Shown: positions 21,601 to 33,829 of the stretch, piece by piece | How the letters are laid out: each line of letters begins with the position of its first letter | How positions within the stretch are numbered: the stretch's first letter is position 1 | From: Gnetum montanum | Lineage: Eukaryota; Streptophyta; Gnetopsida; Gnetales; Gnetaceae | DNA length: 64,000 bases | Reading direction: 5' to 3' | Assembly (NCBI GenBank): GCA_015680685.1 | Contig: MNCI01034258.1 | Span: forward strand, 31,094-95,093 | Notes under the pieces: generated by a model | The model's input: only the letters and a program-made list of their open reading frames with translations | Database searches by the model: none | Told to the model about the DNA's origin: nothing | Made by a program: the position numbers and the translations under genes

Positions 21601-22512
21601 TGATAAGTTGCATGTTTTTGTCTATGATATCAAGTATTCAATATTGGAGCTGTGATATCAGGTCCCTAATATCAGGGCACAAGCTACAATGTCAAATATC
21701 CAATATCGTGGACATGTGCAAGCCTATAAATATGACACTCAGGTAAACACTCCAGCAACAATCTCACTCCAACCTTAGCAAAATTCTATTAGTTTGTTTT
21801 ATTAATTTTAGCACTTAGCACTTAGCATTGTATACTCACAGTGTGATGTTAAGTGATTGAATGGAGTCTTTATTTGAGCAAAATGTACTTGGACATGTTT
21901 CATGATTGAAAATAAAGATTGAGATTACTTTGCATCATTGCAACATCACTTAGATTTCTTTATTGTTTACTTAGACTAATGTTTACTATTTTGACTTAGT
22001 ATAATGTTTACTATTTTCCTAGTTACTAATTTACTTTTCAATGAACTTTCCTTTTATTATTGTTAAGCAAAATGGATATGACTAATTTTAAGCCTAAAGT
22101 GTGATCGTTTGGTAACCCAGTAATATTATTGCTTGGTTTGCCCAGTAGTGAGGTACTTGGTAATCCTAGTAATGATTACACAAGTACAAGATGTGTGCGA
22201 AGAGTCAGGAATAGATGTCCATAACCTAGGCTAGATTAGATTCATTTGTTATTTACTTAGACTTAGAAACCACTTTCCATTATCTTATGTTTACTAGGAG
22301 TAAAATGGCCAATGTAACATCAATTATCATTCACCTCATCTTAAGTTAAACCATACTTATTTATTTTACTAACTCATGTGGAAAGAACACCATCATGAAC
22401 TTAAACCAATTACTAGCATAGTCACATTGCCTTGTCTACGAAATTTGACCAAGGTACACGTGAACACTGGTATCTCGTATGGTTGGGTGTTGGACTACTC
22501 CACTACTCATCA
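21601..22512 (+). repeat. 3' LTR of H1
   Basis: 912 bp from TGATAAGTTGC to CACTACTCATCA. U3 holds GATATC/AATATTGG repeats (21622-21710) and a TATA box (CCTATAAATATG at 21723). R-U5 has the recurrent GGTAACCCAGTA / GGTAATCCTAGT segments. The right flank starts CATGT. Confidence 0.9.
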
Positions 22513-22982
22513 CATGTCAAACCGTCAAAATGAACAACATGCTGAAGATATTTTAACTGCTAATAATCATTTACAACTATTAGTTAAGATATGGAGATAA
22601 TATCTTTTGATAATGTTGATTTTTTTGACAGGGTAGGGGCTTCCTCTCCCTTCATCCAATGTTAATCTTTTTAGAATGTTTGATTTTCTACCTTAGAGGA
22701 AGGGTTTTCATGATTGGTTATAAGGATGAAAACCTAAAAATACATTCCAAAAAAATTAAGCCTTTTCTTTTTATTGATTTGGAGTTTCTCCTCCTTGGAG
22801 TGCTCCTCTGCTTTTGTACTCTAAACTTTTATTATATATATATATATATAGGGGTCCAATATTTGATATGTTAGGAAAATTAATTAGTGCAAAATACATC
22901 AATATAAATCAAAATTGAGTACAAGAAATCACATTGAAAACAACAAAAATAATATGGAAAAAGGAAACTTTTCAATTTTAGG
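22513..22982. other. Unassigned AT-rich segment
   Basis: No recognised gene or element. It contains a short (TA)n run at about 22834-22851. Local reading frames are short and unconvincing. Confidence 0.5.
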
Positions 22983-22984
22983 AT

Positions 22985-23244
22985 GTCTACTCAAGTGTTG
23001 CATCCTCTTTTTTCACTTTATTTTTTCCATCTAATAGTCCTTGCTTTGCCTTTTTTATTTTGTGTCCCAAGCCTTACGATTGGAGACATGTTTTTTATGT
23101 TTGTTTTGTTTGTTCTTATTTTTCTTTTCTTATGCATGACATCATGCTTGTTGTTGGATGTTTAAGTGCACACGGGAAAGGCATACTCGACAAGTGTGAT
23201 CATACCAGTGCTAATGCATCGAATCCCCTCAAAACTCCATTACC
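22985..23244 (+). repeat. 5S spacer with 5S fragments, second locus
   Basis: Begins with a 5S 3' end (CTCAAGTGTTGCATCCT), then a spacer collinear with 4236-4429, then the first ~50 bases of a 5S copy (23192-23244, GTGTGATCATACCAGTGCTA). It breaks into block X where copy A does. Confidence 0.82.
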
Positions 23245-23657
23245 AAAGATGAAGAAGAAGAGGAATATGCTATGAAGAAGTATTTCATAAAGTCTAATGA
23301 AGTTAAGTCAATGATGACTCAATGAAGTCCACAAAAGTACAGTAAACCAAGTTGAAGTAGAAGAGTTTGTAATACATTGAGTTGCTAACTACAGTAATAA
23401 GTATGTTATATCTTATGATAAAGAAGTAAATATGAACCAAAAGAAGATACACTGCCAATAATAGAAATACATAAAGTTCTTAGCAAAGTAGAACCTAGAG
23501 ATATAGAAAATCCAAAGATGATGTCATGAATTACCAAAGTAAGAAAGGAGTATCAAGTTATATAATTAGTACAACATAAATCTATTCATCAAGAGAGGAT
23601 TCGTAAGGAGCCAAGTCAATGAGATGATACTTAGAATTGCTAAGAATTATGAAGAGT
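23245..23657 (+). repeat. Block X, copy B, left part
   Basis: Collinear with 4471-4914 (AAAGATGAAGAAGAAGAGG onward), ending GAAGAGT where element Y enters. AGAGT (23653-23657) is repeated at 39644-39648. It keeps the KKYFIKSNEVK reading near its start. Confidence 0.75.
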
Positions 23658-23889
23658 TGTAACACCACACCTTTGCTTAGGGTAAGATGATGCCTAGGAT
23701 TGAGTAATCTTAGCATGGAAGAATGATATCTAGAACCAAAAATGTGCAAAAGACATGATAATAAGAAAAGTCAAACGATACAAAACTTTCCTACCATACC
23801 AAAAACTAAACATACATATCATATTATAAAAATGCATGTCTTTACATAAAGCAAAGTATATACTACTTTGCAAAAATACAAAAAAAAAA

Positions 23890-23920
<31 letters not shown>

Positions 23921-24867
23921 CATAATCCTCATTATCATATATAGAAGAGTACAGAGAGTTCCATACAAGGGTATCTAGTCCACACTATTGTACATGAAAA
24001 CTAGACATCAACCAAGCACAGAAGATTTTCCCCTCCTCTACCCTTCCTCTCCATGCTCGTCTAGGCTATTGTGCCTTTCACTTGTAGTTAAATAAAGTTA
24101 GCATACAACTGAGTGGGAAGCCTTTACACTTCCCCTACTAGATTATCAACAAGTGCTGCACTAGAGGAGAGGAGTGGGGTACAAGGCAACCTACAACACT
24201 ATTAGTCTTATGCATGCTCAAAACAACACACACCATATCACCCATAAAGCTAACATACTATCATACAATCACAAAATCACAAACAAAGCTATGGTTTCAC
24301 ATCATCTATCATGCCCATGTCATCACACCCATGATATGCCATAAATAGTCCATGATCCAGTCAATCATAATCCCAATAGAACACCTATTCTCAATGGTAT
24401 GACTCACAAACCAATACTATCACATACATAGCCCATGTGGTTGCTAGCATATCCATGCTCAGTGTAGCATGTGAAATGTTTCCATGAGTACTCATAATAG
24501 CCATCGCCTGTAGGTATTTTATTAGTCTTTTATTTATCCAATCGGTGCTAGGGTCTGTTAACCTGTGAATCATAACCACTAGCCTTCTAGAGGATTGGTG
24601 ATAGGGACGAACACACCTGTGCCACAGACTAGCCGTAGGGACGATCACACCTATGCTCTCACACTCTCAAGATGAGGCCTAAGATAGGAGCCTCATCGAT
24701 GCATCATAGTGGGGGTCAATCCATACTACCTCTAGGGTGCTTCATCACCAACCGGTCCACACCCTCATGCTAGCACCACCCACCAATGACCATCACAAGC
24801 GTCATCGCAAAAATATATACATAATTCGACTAGCTTAAGCCAACACATGTCATAAGCACAATCCACC
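23658..24867 (-). repeat. Y 3' LTR, first part
   Basis: Collinear with 36937-38110. A poly(A) run of ~26 bases followed by (CA)n at about 23881-23922 expands a short A-run found at the same place in the other LTR. The segment ends at CCACC, the target copy of copy 2. Confidence 0.92.
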
Positions 24868-25412
24868 TAAAAAGTTATGAGTTTCTTGGCCTTGACATTG
24901 GAGCCTTGAAATCTGATGAATAATTTTTTTGTTTGGTCTGACATTGGGTACATGACGTTGGGGTCTTGATGCAATGTTAGGTATTTAACGTTGGGGGTAA
25001 TATGCTAGCCTATTAATATAGTGCCTAGGCTCTCGATTTGGCATGAGTTTTGCATTAGTTTTTCATAGTTTTATCAATAGAGTAGTTGAATTATTGCAGT
25101 TTTATTTCGTAATCTTAGAGAATAATTAGTGAGTGCCCACAGAGTGGATATGAGTTAGTTGTTCGAAGTCTTATTCGATTGGCAATGTACTTAGGCATAT
25201 TCCATGAGCGGCAATAAGATCGAGATTGATTCTTATTCATTGTAGCACTTTGAATTAGATTAGATTTATTTTCCATGCAATTTAATTTTCATGTACTTAG
25301 TTAATATTTACATTTTCATGCATGTTAATTAATTAAGCACATAAGTATGATCGCTTAGAGCATGTGTACAAATCTTGGTAATCCCAGCATAGGGGTACCT
25401 CTTTGCTCATCA
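24868..25412 (+). repeat. 5' LTR of copy 2, internally deleted
   Basis: Starts TAAAAAGTTATGAG, aligning without gaps to TGATGAGTTACGAT of the 3' LTR, and ends CTTTGCTCATCA. At 545 bp versus 884 it lacks ~340 bp of R-U5 (counterpart of about 30474-30820). The U3 motif is of the ACATTGGGTA type. Confidence 0.9.
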
Positions 25413-25413
25413 T

Positions 25414-25431
25414 TGGTGCCATTGCTAGGGA
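25414..25431 (+). other. Primer binding site of copy 2 (tRNA-Asp type)
   Basis: TGGTGCCATTGCTAGGGA against TGGCGCCGTTGCCGGGGA; all differences are transitions. Confidence 0.85.
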
Positions 25432-25544
25432 TGGTGCTAGTTATTTAGATTAGTTATATTATACATGATCATTGTAAAGGTATTAACGATCTATCACTTA
25501 GAAAACATTAATATTTTAAGTCACACACAATGTTAGACAAAACC

Positions 25545-27570
25545 ATGTCTTCTTCACATAGGACCAATAATGCATCATATGATGAGAACACTCATAGGAG
25601 AAATGGTAGGATATATACTGAAGAAATTGGAGTGAACAACCTCGAGCAGGGATTGCCTATGCTCATTTAGACCCTTACTACACTCAAAGACTACATTCAA
25701 TTGGTGCAAATAATCCTAAAGGAGATGGAGTAAGTCCTAGATTGAGGAGGGCCTCAAGGCCTAGGACCTCCTCTAAACCTAGACAAGAGAAATTAAGGGA
25801 TCATGGGCAGAACTATAGAAGCCATGGTGATTCTCATAGTTTCTCATCCTCCTCTTCTTCTTCAAGATCTAGTTCTGATGAAGATGAATGTAAGTATAGA
25901 GATAGAGCTCCACTATGGGGTCAAGATAAAGATAGGAATTAGACCCAAGGGAAAAATTGAAGACATCACAATGAGCATAGACAAGATCATCATAATTAAA
26001 AAAATATAAATACAAATTTTCATCACAACATGTCTGATGATGATGAACCCTTGTTGGCCACTAAGAGCCTAATGGAGAACATAGAGGTAGTGAAGATACC
26101 CCATAGGCATCGTAGGGAGAGTCGCCTAACCAGGTTTGATATAGACAATATTCCTAAATTTGTGGGAGGCTATGATTCAAATCCATAACATCATCTACAA
26201 GTCTTCCATGATGCCTATGTCTCATACAACATTGAAAGTAGGTGGAAAAAGCTTATGCTCTTTTGTAGGAAATTGATCGATAGAGCTGAAGTGTGGTATA
26301 GATTGCTGAAACCAAATTCTATCCAACGGTGGTCCACAATGTTGGAACTTTTCAACAAAAAATACCAAACCTATGCAAGGGTGTCCAATCTAAGGAGACA
26401 AATCCAAGGATGGAGACAAAAACAAGATGAACCCTTGGACATGACCTTAGATAGATATTATTCTCTACTGAATAGATGCCCAGGCCATGGTTTCTCTTAG
26501 GAAAGGTAACTTTTCCACATCATCGATGGGATTCATAATGAAACAAGGGAGATCCTTGGGATGTATGCCCTAAGTCAATTATATGAGCTATGAACCCATC
26601 AGATCTAAGAGTTGATCGAGCATGTGGCAAAAGAAGAAGGAGAGCTATGCAAATGGAAGAATGTAGAGGAAAATAACTGGGACCCAACTCTTCAAAAGAA
26701 AAGCATCCATATCTATGATATAGAAAAAGAGGCAGCTATCATAGAGGAGAGAGTAGCGTAAAATGAATTAAGTGATCACAATAAATAGAGGAAGTAGAAC
26801 CAAGAAACAACTAGGAACACTTTTCAACAAATAGGAAAAATAGTTGAAGGAAGTGAGGCTATAGACTCAACCATAGAGGAAGATAATGGATGTGATATCT
26901 ACATATATGACCATCTGAAGGGCCATTGCCTAGTCTTGTTGCATCTACATGAGTATTGGGTATGGGCATTAAATCTAAAGTTTGTATAGAAGCACATGCC
27001 TAGGAGATTTCCTTTTCCACAAGGGAATTTTAGATAGTCTTACAACAAATCGTACTATCCTAGTGGGACTTATTACCAGCCTCAACACTAGCATCAACCG
27101 TAATGGCAACAAACATAATCATGGAGGAGGCCACCATCAAACAAACCCTATCCTTCCTACCAACTGAACCCACATGGATATTATGTTCAACACCTTATTT
27201 CACCAACTAATTTTACTTCCTCTACTTCAAATCACTACTTCTACTCTCCTGAATCTCATCATCCTGCAACATCTTATATGAGGTCACCACCTCAAACCTC
27301 TCACACTACATCATATCCTCAATATTCTCATATTCACTTCCACCATATGTCACCTCCAACAACATAGAAAGGTTTAGCATCACAAAATTAATGAGAGAAG
27401 GCCACTTGTGCTATGAACATACATGTAAATGATAATGCTAGTAGATATCAACCAAAGTCTTGGAAATGTGTCTTCTGGAGGAAAGGTCATGAGTCGAAGC
27501 AAAACACTCATGGGCCTACTACATCACTTGAACTAGCACAAGGAAATCTGATGCAACAACCTTCCTCACA
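25545..27570 (+). pseudogene. gag: gag of copy 2, decayed
   Basis: ATG at 25545 (MSSSHRTNNASYDENT); frameshifts separate it from a Ser/Arg-rich stretch (25742-25940). The capsid-like domain near 26230-26640 shows VWYRLLKPNSIQRW, LRRQIQGWRQKQ, DRYYSLLNRCPGHGFS and GMYALSQLYEL. A degraded knuckle reads CDIYIYDHLKGHC at about 26890. The tail is Pro/Tyr/Ser-rich (27060-27360), with a possible second Cys motif near 27465 (KCVFWRKGHESKQN). It is homologous to copy 1 gag, with more indels. Confidence 0.83.
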
Positions 27571-29454
27571 AAAATGATGTCTCCTAATCATGCACAAAAA
27601 CCAATAACCATCACCACTCCAACATAAGACATAAACGATAAACTTATCATTGTGGAGAGACAGAAGAATCCACGCATCACCAATAATGATAAAGGATGCA
27701 GTTGTAGGTTGGAAGTTTAAAATATTAACACAACCCCTATACCAACCCACCATAAAGTTCAGGAGCAAGTGTGTGAGGAAAACCCTATCTATGTAGTAGC
27801 CACTAAACTAGAAGGCACCTGGTGGCTTGAAAATGAGAATATGAAACTGTCTCAAAGCTGTATGAAAGTAATTGACTTATCAGTTCTAGAATTTTCTAAT
27901 TCTTCATATGTTTTCCATTTCTTAATATTTTCTTTTCTTTATATTTTTCTATTTTCTTGAGTCATTCTCTTTATGTTTTATGAATGTATTTTATGTTTTT
28001 GTTCATAAAATTGCCAAGTCATGATGCAACAGTCAACGCTATGTGTTGGGCTTTTTTGTGCTATGGTATTAAGATGATTGGGTAAGTAATTGTGTAAAGT
28101 AGTGAGACCACCTCATCTATCCCTCTAGTTCTTTGAATAAAAGGTATTTTTCATGAAAACAAGTTGGTTCTTCTTTTATGAAACTAAAATTAATCAATGA
28201 TCATTGTATTTTGAAGAAAGAGGAAATGACAAAGTGGGAATGGCAAAGGTTGTGACCTCAAGGGGACTAGTTGGGTTCCCTTCTTAACTTCCTTCACGTG
28301 GTTTATGACTCCTCTTGGAATGTATCATCACTCCCCTATCGACCAATAAAAAGAAAGCTCTGTCTTTGCATGGTGTGGTTCGCATTAAAGAAAAACACAA
28401 AAAAGAAGAAGAAGAAGAAAAAAACACAAAAACAATAATGGGAATTCAAAGCACACCCTTTAGACACAATAACAGGGTACAAGCACTGGTTATGGGGCTA
28501 GAAAGACATGTTATCCATGCTTGAAGGCAGCCCTCTAACTAAGGCCCTTTTTTCCTTCCTCTTTTTTCTTCTCTTTTTGGAGTGATGATTGTTCTTTGTG
28601 GTCGTTATGGACTCATGGTGCTCACCAAGAAGGAACAAATCAATGCAATGTCATTGTTCATGGTATGGATTAGGTCTGAACTTGGATGGATAGGTATGTT
28701 GATCATTTTAATCACAATTGTCATAAGAACCTATTGTGAATATGTTCAAGTACATTACATCTTGATCTCTGCAATCCCTTCTCATTCCATTATTCACCTC
28801 ACTGCTGCATGCAATTATGAGCCTTTTGGTTTTGTGTAGTATAGTGCAACATCCTAACAATGGTAGTTGTGTGTTACTTAGAACAAGGGCATGATCTATA
28901 TTTAACTTTTTGGGTGCCCATGAACATCTATAGAATGGGTTATGCAAGGGAATTATGGCAAGAGCCTGCTTTGGGGAGGACCCACTTGCATAACTTTTGT
29001 TGATCATGGCTTTGAACTAACCTTCATGTCTTCCAAAACATCAATGATGGTTTCTCTAAATTTATGCATGATTTTGGGATTACTTCTTATCTGTTTTATT
29101 AATTTTTCCTACTTTTCTATTTCCATATCCATTAATATTCCTTGGCCATTTTCTAAATTAGACCTTTGGTTTCAATTATTTAAAAACCTATGTGGTTCCA
29201 GAGTTACACTTATTGGTCATGGGGGGCTAGGGATGCCTGCTTTAAAATTTTCCAACATCCTATTTTTAAACATCATGGTAACTAATAGTAACTGATCAAA
29301 ATAATGTGAACAACTTGATGATTCTAGTTACCTCATAGCCTTGGGCATAGTATGCTATAATTACGTTGTTCTTAAAAGAAAACTAAGGGATCCAAAAAGG
29401 GTTAATTATTAAGGAAAATTTACCATAACTAATGTTGATCCTTTGATGACTGTA
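27571..29454 (+). other. Leader of copy 2
   Basis: A short coding-like piece near 27769-27870 (VVATKLEGTWW) may be the end of the polyprotein; the rest is non-coding. Conserved blocks: GTGACCTCAAGGGGACTAG near 28251, AAAGACATGTTATCCATGC near 28502, and GCCTGCTTTGGGGAGGACCC at 28964-28983. No palindromic array with TATA is evident before ORF2, unlike copy 1 and H1. A PPT-like ATTGGTCATGGGGGG occurs near 29214. Confidence 0.65.
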
Positions 29455-29830
29455 GGTGATGCTAAAAGAAACACCTAAGGAAGAAGGTCTTTTGCTAGGC
29501 ACGAAAACAAAGCCAAGTGGGGGATAACAGAGGATATGCCCATGGACAAATTGTAGCACATATAAGATAGTAGCTCAAACATCGCATATTTACTAGATCC
29601 ATGGGGCAATGAGAAGAAATTTTAGTCCATCCTTCAAGAATGTTCTACATAACCAGAGAAACACCAACATAACAATCAAGGTTAAAATTTTACTATTGCT
29701 AGCAACAATAAGAAGAATCACCTTCAACGGATTTTTAAGGACATCTACAAATTTTGTAATCTTCAGTGTTTGTCCAATATTTTTGTCATTCTGTCATTTT
29801 TTATGCATCCACTTGAATAAAATTCCGTAA
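29455..29830 (+). pseudogene. Short ORF2 remnant of copy 2
   Basis: After GATGACTGTAG comes GTGATGCTAAAAG, the position of the ORF2 start in other copies, but only ~375 bp separate it from the 3' UTR. No coiled-coil region exists here. One frame carries a hydrophobic run (KILLLLATI) at 29685-29711, in the position of the membrane segment of the short E4 ORF. It may be a decayed member of that short ORF2 type, or simply a deletion remnant. Confidence 0.5.
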
Positions 29831-29927
29831 TGTGGCACTCAAAGTTAGTCAATAGTTTGCATATCAATCAATAATCCAATACCTTCCCAATATTTTATAA
29901 GGAACTTGTTTTTCATTTTGTTGAACT

Positions 29928-29959
29928 TGAGGATGAGTTTTCATTCAGTCATGGGGGTA
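29928..29959 (+). other. Pre-LTR block and polypurine tract of copy 2
   Basis: GAGGATGAGTTTTCATTCAG then TCATGGGGGTA, abutting TGATGAG at 29960. Confidence 0.9.
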
Positions 29960-30843
29960 TGATGAGTTACGATTTGCTTGGCCTTGACATATAATGAATT
30001 GCTATTTTCTATTTGCTTTGACATCGAGTATGTGATGTCAGGTATGTGACATTGGGATCTTGACATGACATCGGGTATTCCACGTTGGGGGGTATACGCT
30101 GGCTTATAAATATAGCGCATGGGCTTCTCATTTGGCATGAGTTTTTCATAGTTTTATCAACAGAGTAGCTAAATTCTTATAGTTGTATTCCATAATCTTA
30201 GAGAACAGTTAGTGAGTTCCCATAGAGTGTATTTGAGTTAGTTGTACGAAGTCTTATTCAATTGGCAATGTACTTGGACATATTCCATGAGTAGCAATAA
30301 GATCAAGATTGATTCTTATTCATTGCAGCACTTTGACTTAGATTAGATTTACTTTTCATGCAATTTACTTTTCATGTACTTAGTTAATATTTACATATTT
30401 ATGCATGTTAATTAATTAAGCACATAAGTACGATTTCTTTGAGCATGCGTATGACTCTTGGTAATCCCAGCAATGCTTAATGTTTAGTAACCCAACAACA
30501 TTATATGTGTTTAGGATGTGCATGGGAAGTGGGATTAGATACTTATGTTAGAGTAGTTGATTATTAATTAGTAATTAGATTAGTTGAATTGATTATAAAT
30601 TAAGTTTCAACCTATTGTTGATCATAGAAAAATAAAATATAAAATAATAAAAATCATATGCCTCACTCTGGACTAAACCATACGTGACAAAGCTACCACT
30701 AGTCCAAGTGGGAAGACAACGAATGGTGATTAAGGCATAGTGATCTAGATGCCACAACTAGCCTCATCTATGGAATTTAACTAGATTGTACATGAATGCT
30801 GTGATTTGTATGGTTGGGTGTAGGGGTACCTCGCCACTCATCA
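29960..30843 (+). repeat. 3' LTR of copy 2
   Basis: 884 bp, TGATGAGTTACG to CGCCACTCATCA, alpha subtype (contains ACTAGTCCAAGTGGGAAGAC). U3 repeats are of the ACATCGAGTATGTGATGTC type. Confidence 0.93.
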
Positions 30844-30848
30844 CCACC

Positions 30849-32370
30849 CAACCAAACATAACTACATAGATCGACCCCAAACAGTTATAGTCATTTGATG
30901 AAAAACAATACCATGATGCAACAAGACAACATGAAGACCTCAATATGACAAAACAATACCATATTTCTCACAAGACACATACTTCCATACAAATGACCAC
31001 TATAATAACCTTCAAAATGATATATGCCCAAAGAGAAAACTACTTCAATAATTAGAAAGTACTTTCTACAATGATCCCAATGACACTAATTTTACCTAAA
31101 TTAGGCTCTTGGAAGCAAAGTTATGTACGTTTAAAGTTTGATTAATAAAATAATATTTAATTAATATTTGGAACGCCCAAAAATGCTTGCACTCCAATAG
31201 GTTCACAAATAACATATTGTAATCATATGAGAATCATCATCACCATAGATCATATTCCACAAGTCCACATTATCCCATACGTCCCATATATATTAATAAA
31301 CAATTCATAACCAAAATTGTACAATTTTGGAAAATATGCAAAATAACATGCCTATGCTTAGACTGTGCACTTTTTGCCCCACATGCCCCCATCGTGTGAT
31401 CATATACACTAATCTAGCACAAAAACACAGGGAAAAGGTAAAGACAACCCACCAATTAAAATTTTTGGGGTAGAAAGGCCAAAACAAGTAGAAAATCTTC
31501 AAGAATATGGCAAGACTCCATTTCACTCCTAACAAGTTGTGCACCTACATAGAAATGACCGCAATGATCCCAAATCCAAGTTTAGAATAAGCAAAAAGTG
31601 TCCACGAGGCTCAAAATCTAGAAAAAGAATAGAGTAGAAACAAAAATCGAAGAAAATAGGCTCCTATGCATTTTCATTTTTGTGAATAGAAGAAAAAAAA
31701 AAGAAACCAAAACCCAAATTTGGTACCAAGTAGTGGTGGAGGCAGTGAGAAAAATAAATAACATAAAAACAAAATTATGCTTTAGGCATATACACACATG
31801 TAACCATTTTTTTTCCTCTATGAGCACATGTCATGTGCTAACGTTACTTGTGCTTTCTTGATTTTTTTTAAACTTTATTTTATTCTTTTATTTATGAAAC
31901 CATTTTCATAAGTTATTTTTTTTAACACTAATACCGGAAACTTTCATCATGTGTAATAGACACATCGGGACTCCAAATCAAAATCTGTTTGAACCTACAA
32001 GATCCTTATTAGATGTTCTACACATTCAGATGCCAAAATCACACTCAAACATCATGCAACATAGGGCTATAGTACAAATGCCTACATACCAAAATCAAAT
32101 ATAAAGCATAAAAACATACCAGATAGGTGCTCTTGTACCCCAATCTAACACCCCTGCCAGCAACATCACCTATCTAACACATCACCCTAGGCTAGTATAC
32201 ATAATCACGTGAGTTAAGCATGTAAAGACATCATAATCGTAACATAAAAATGAAGCCTCATAACATATAAAATACATTAATTTGTCCCCAAAAATCCATT
32301 GGGACTCCACATGTAATTTCTAAATCATAAGCGTATGACCATACCTACTAGCTCTAGGTGGGGTGTAACA
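30849..32370 (-). repeat. Y 3' LTR, second part
   Basis: Continues the LTR interrupted at 24867, collinear with 38110-39643, ending GGGGTGTAACA at 32370. Small reading frames here are not gene-like. Confidence 0.92.
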
Positions 32371-32535
32371 CTCTCCCCTACTTGAGAATCTTCCTCTTGG
32401 AAGATCTCAGGATGAGCTATGTGCATCTTAGTCTCTACCTCCCAAGTAGCCTTTGAAGCTCCATTTCTACTCCATAAAATTTTAACCATAGGAACAACTT
32501 TACTACGTAGCTGTTACACCATACGATCAACAATC
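32371..32535 (-). pseudogene. pol: Chromodomain and polypurine tract of Y
   Basis: On the minus strand one frame reads KVVPMVKILWSRNGASKAT, WEVETKMH and HPEIF, matching the chromodomain pattern of plant chromoviruses (V.WR..G.EEATWE.E..M...YP.LF). Coding sequence then runs into the purine-rich TCAAGTAGGGGAGAG next to the LTR. Chromodomains direct integration toward marked chromatin. Confidence 0.82.
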
Positions 32536-33780
32536 TTTACTAGTTGCTCAACATAACTAACATCATATTGTATTTGTATTCTTGAATGGCTAATCACATG
32601 TTGTTCATTAGGCACATAACATCATAGCATAAATACATGAAAGACATCATGGACATGTGTCAAATGAGGAGGTAATGCTATTTGATAGGCCACTTTCCTA
32701 ATCTATTGTAATACCTCAAAGGGACCATTGTATCTAGGAGCCAATTTTCCTTTTCAGCCAAATCAAGTAAGGCCTTTCAAAGGAGAAACATGAAGAAATA
32801 CATGATCTCTAACTACAAACTCGAATGGCCTTTGACATCGATTAGCATATGTTTCCTGCCTATCTTGTGCACCTTCAATCTATCTCGGATCTCCCGAATC
32901 AGCTCTGTAGTCTGCCTCACGAAATCAATGCTCACCTGCTAACGATCTTCTATGATATCCTAACATAAATGTATTCCACATGGTCTACCATATAAAATAT
33001 CATATGGTGCTACTTGCAAACTCTCCTAATAACTATTGTTATATGCAAATTCAGCTAATGGTAGCATCTAATCCCAACCTTCTCTATACTACAAAGCATA
33101 GGCTCTCAACATGTCTTCTAGAATTTGATTCACCCATTTAGTTTGACCATCAGTTTGTGCATGATATGCTGAACTTATATTTAGCTTTGTACTCATCTCC
33201 TTCTAAAATGCATGCCAAAAATATGACATAAATCGAGCACCTCTATCACTAATAATCTGTTGTGGCACACCATGCAACCACACTATCTCTATAAGAAGAA
33301 GATGCAAATTTTCTACTGCACTTATTGATGATTGTGTGGTAAGAAAATGGGCAGACTTTGTTAACAAATCAACAACTGCTAATATAGCATCATGGCTAGT
33401 ACGAGCTCGTGGAAGACCAACAATGAAATCCATACCAATGGCATCCCATTTCCACTGAGGAATATCATGGGAATGCAAATATCCCCCAAGTCTCTGATGC
33501 TCTATCTTCACTTGCTGGAAAATTAAATAACAAGATACATACTCTCCTATGTTCCTTTTCATACCAAGCCACCAATATATCCATCGTAAACTCTAGTACA
33601 TTTTTTGACCACCTGGATGCATTTGGTATATGCTCATGTGGGCCTCATTCATTAACTAAATTCAAAAAGCTTCTGGAACACATACTTGACCATCCCTCCA
33701 TAATACTTCATGACTATACATAGAGAGCAGTCCATTAGAGGTAATCTATTGCCTCAATGTATGACACCAAGGATCATGTC
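32536..33780 (-). pseudogene. pol: Integrase of Y
   Basis: The core shows WKWDAIGMDFIVGLP (first Asp), IISDRGARF (second Asp), then AYHAQTDGQTKWVNQILEDM. At the usual GQTER position the third acidic residue is Lys (GQTKW), so the catalytic triad is broken. LPLAEFAYNN and APYDILYGRP follow. A tail near 32780 resembles the VSPLKG..RF segment. Scattered stops. Integrase would join element DNA to the genome. Confidence 0.88.
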
Positions 33781-33829
33781 ATTGTTGCTCCTGTATCTAC
33801 TTTTGCAAATTTGATTAGATTGTTAAGTG

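Larger units (their letters stand above)
5052..22512 (+). mobile_element. H1: Athila-type Ty3/gypsy element with pol, 5' truncated and interrupted
   Basis: Host element holding, in order, pol (5052-6301, 14783-15009, 16277-16591), a long leader, ORF2 (18701-21309), PPT and 3' LTR (21601-22512). Copy 1 is inserted in integrase and a fold-back element further on. The 5' LTR, gag and most of reverse transcriptase are missing, replaced at 5052 by block X. It is the only Athila-type copy in the window with polymerase domains, so its family is the plausible helper for the others. Confidence 0.85.
24868..30843 (+). mobile_element. Copy 2: pol-less Athila-type element inside Y's LTR
   Basis: Flanked by CCACC at 24863-24867 and 30844-30848; removing it restores the Y LTR as seen at 38100. 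It contains a deleted 5' LTR, tRNA-Asp PBS, decayed gag, conserved leader, a very short ORF2 region, PPT and a full 3' LTR. No protease or polymerase motif is visible. It is the cleanest insertion of this family in the window. Confidence 0.93.

Noticed and set aside
22376-22600. Reading frame with WVLDYSTTHHMSN, resembling the copia protease motif WILDSGASHHMT
   Set aside because: The sequence lies across the conserved end of the H1 LTR (GGTTGGGTGT...CTCATCA) and its flank; the match is coincidental.
22983-23165. Hydrophobic 60-codon frame, also its counterpart at 4178-4393
   Set aside because: T-rich 5S spacer; no conserved frame between the two copies.
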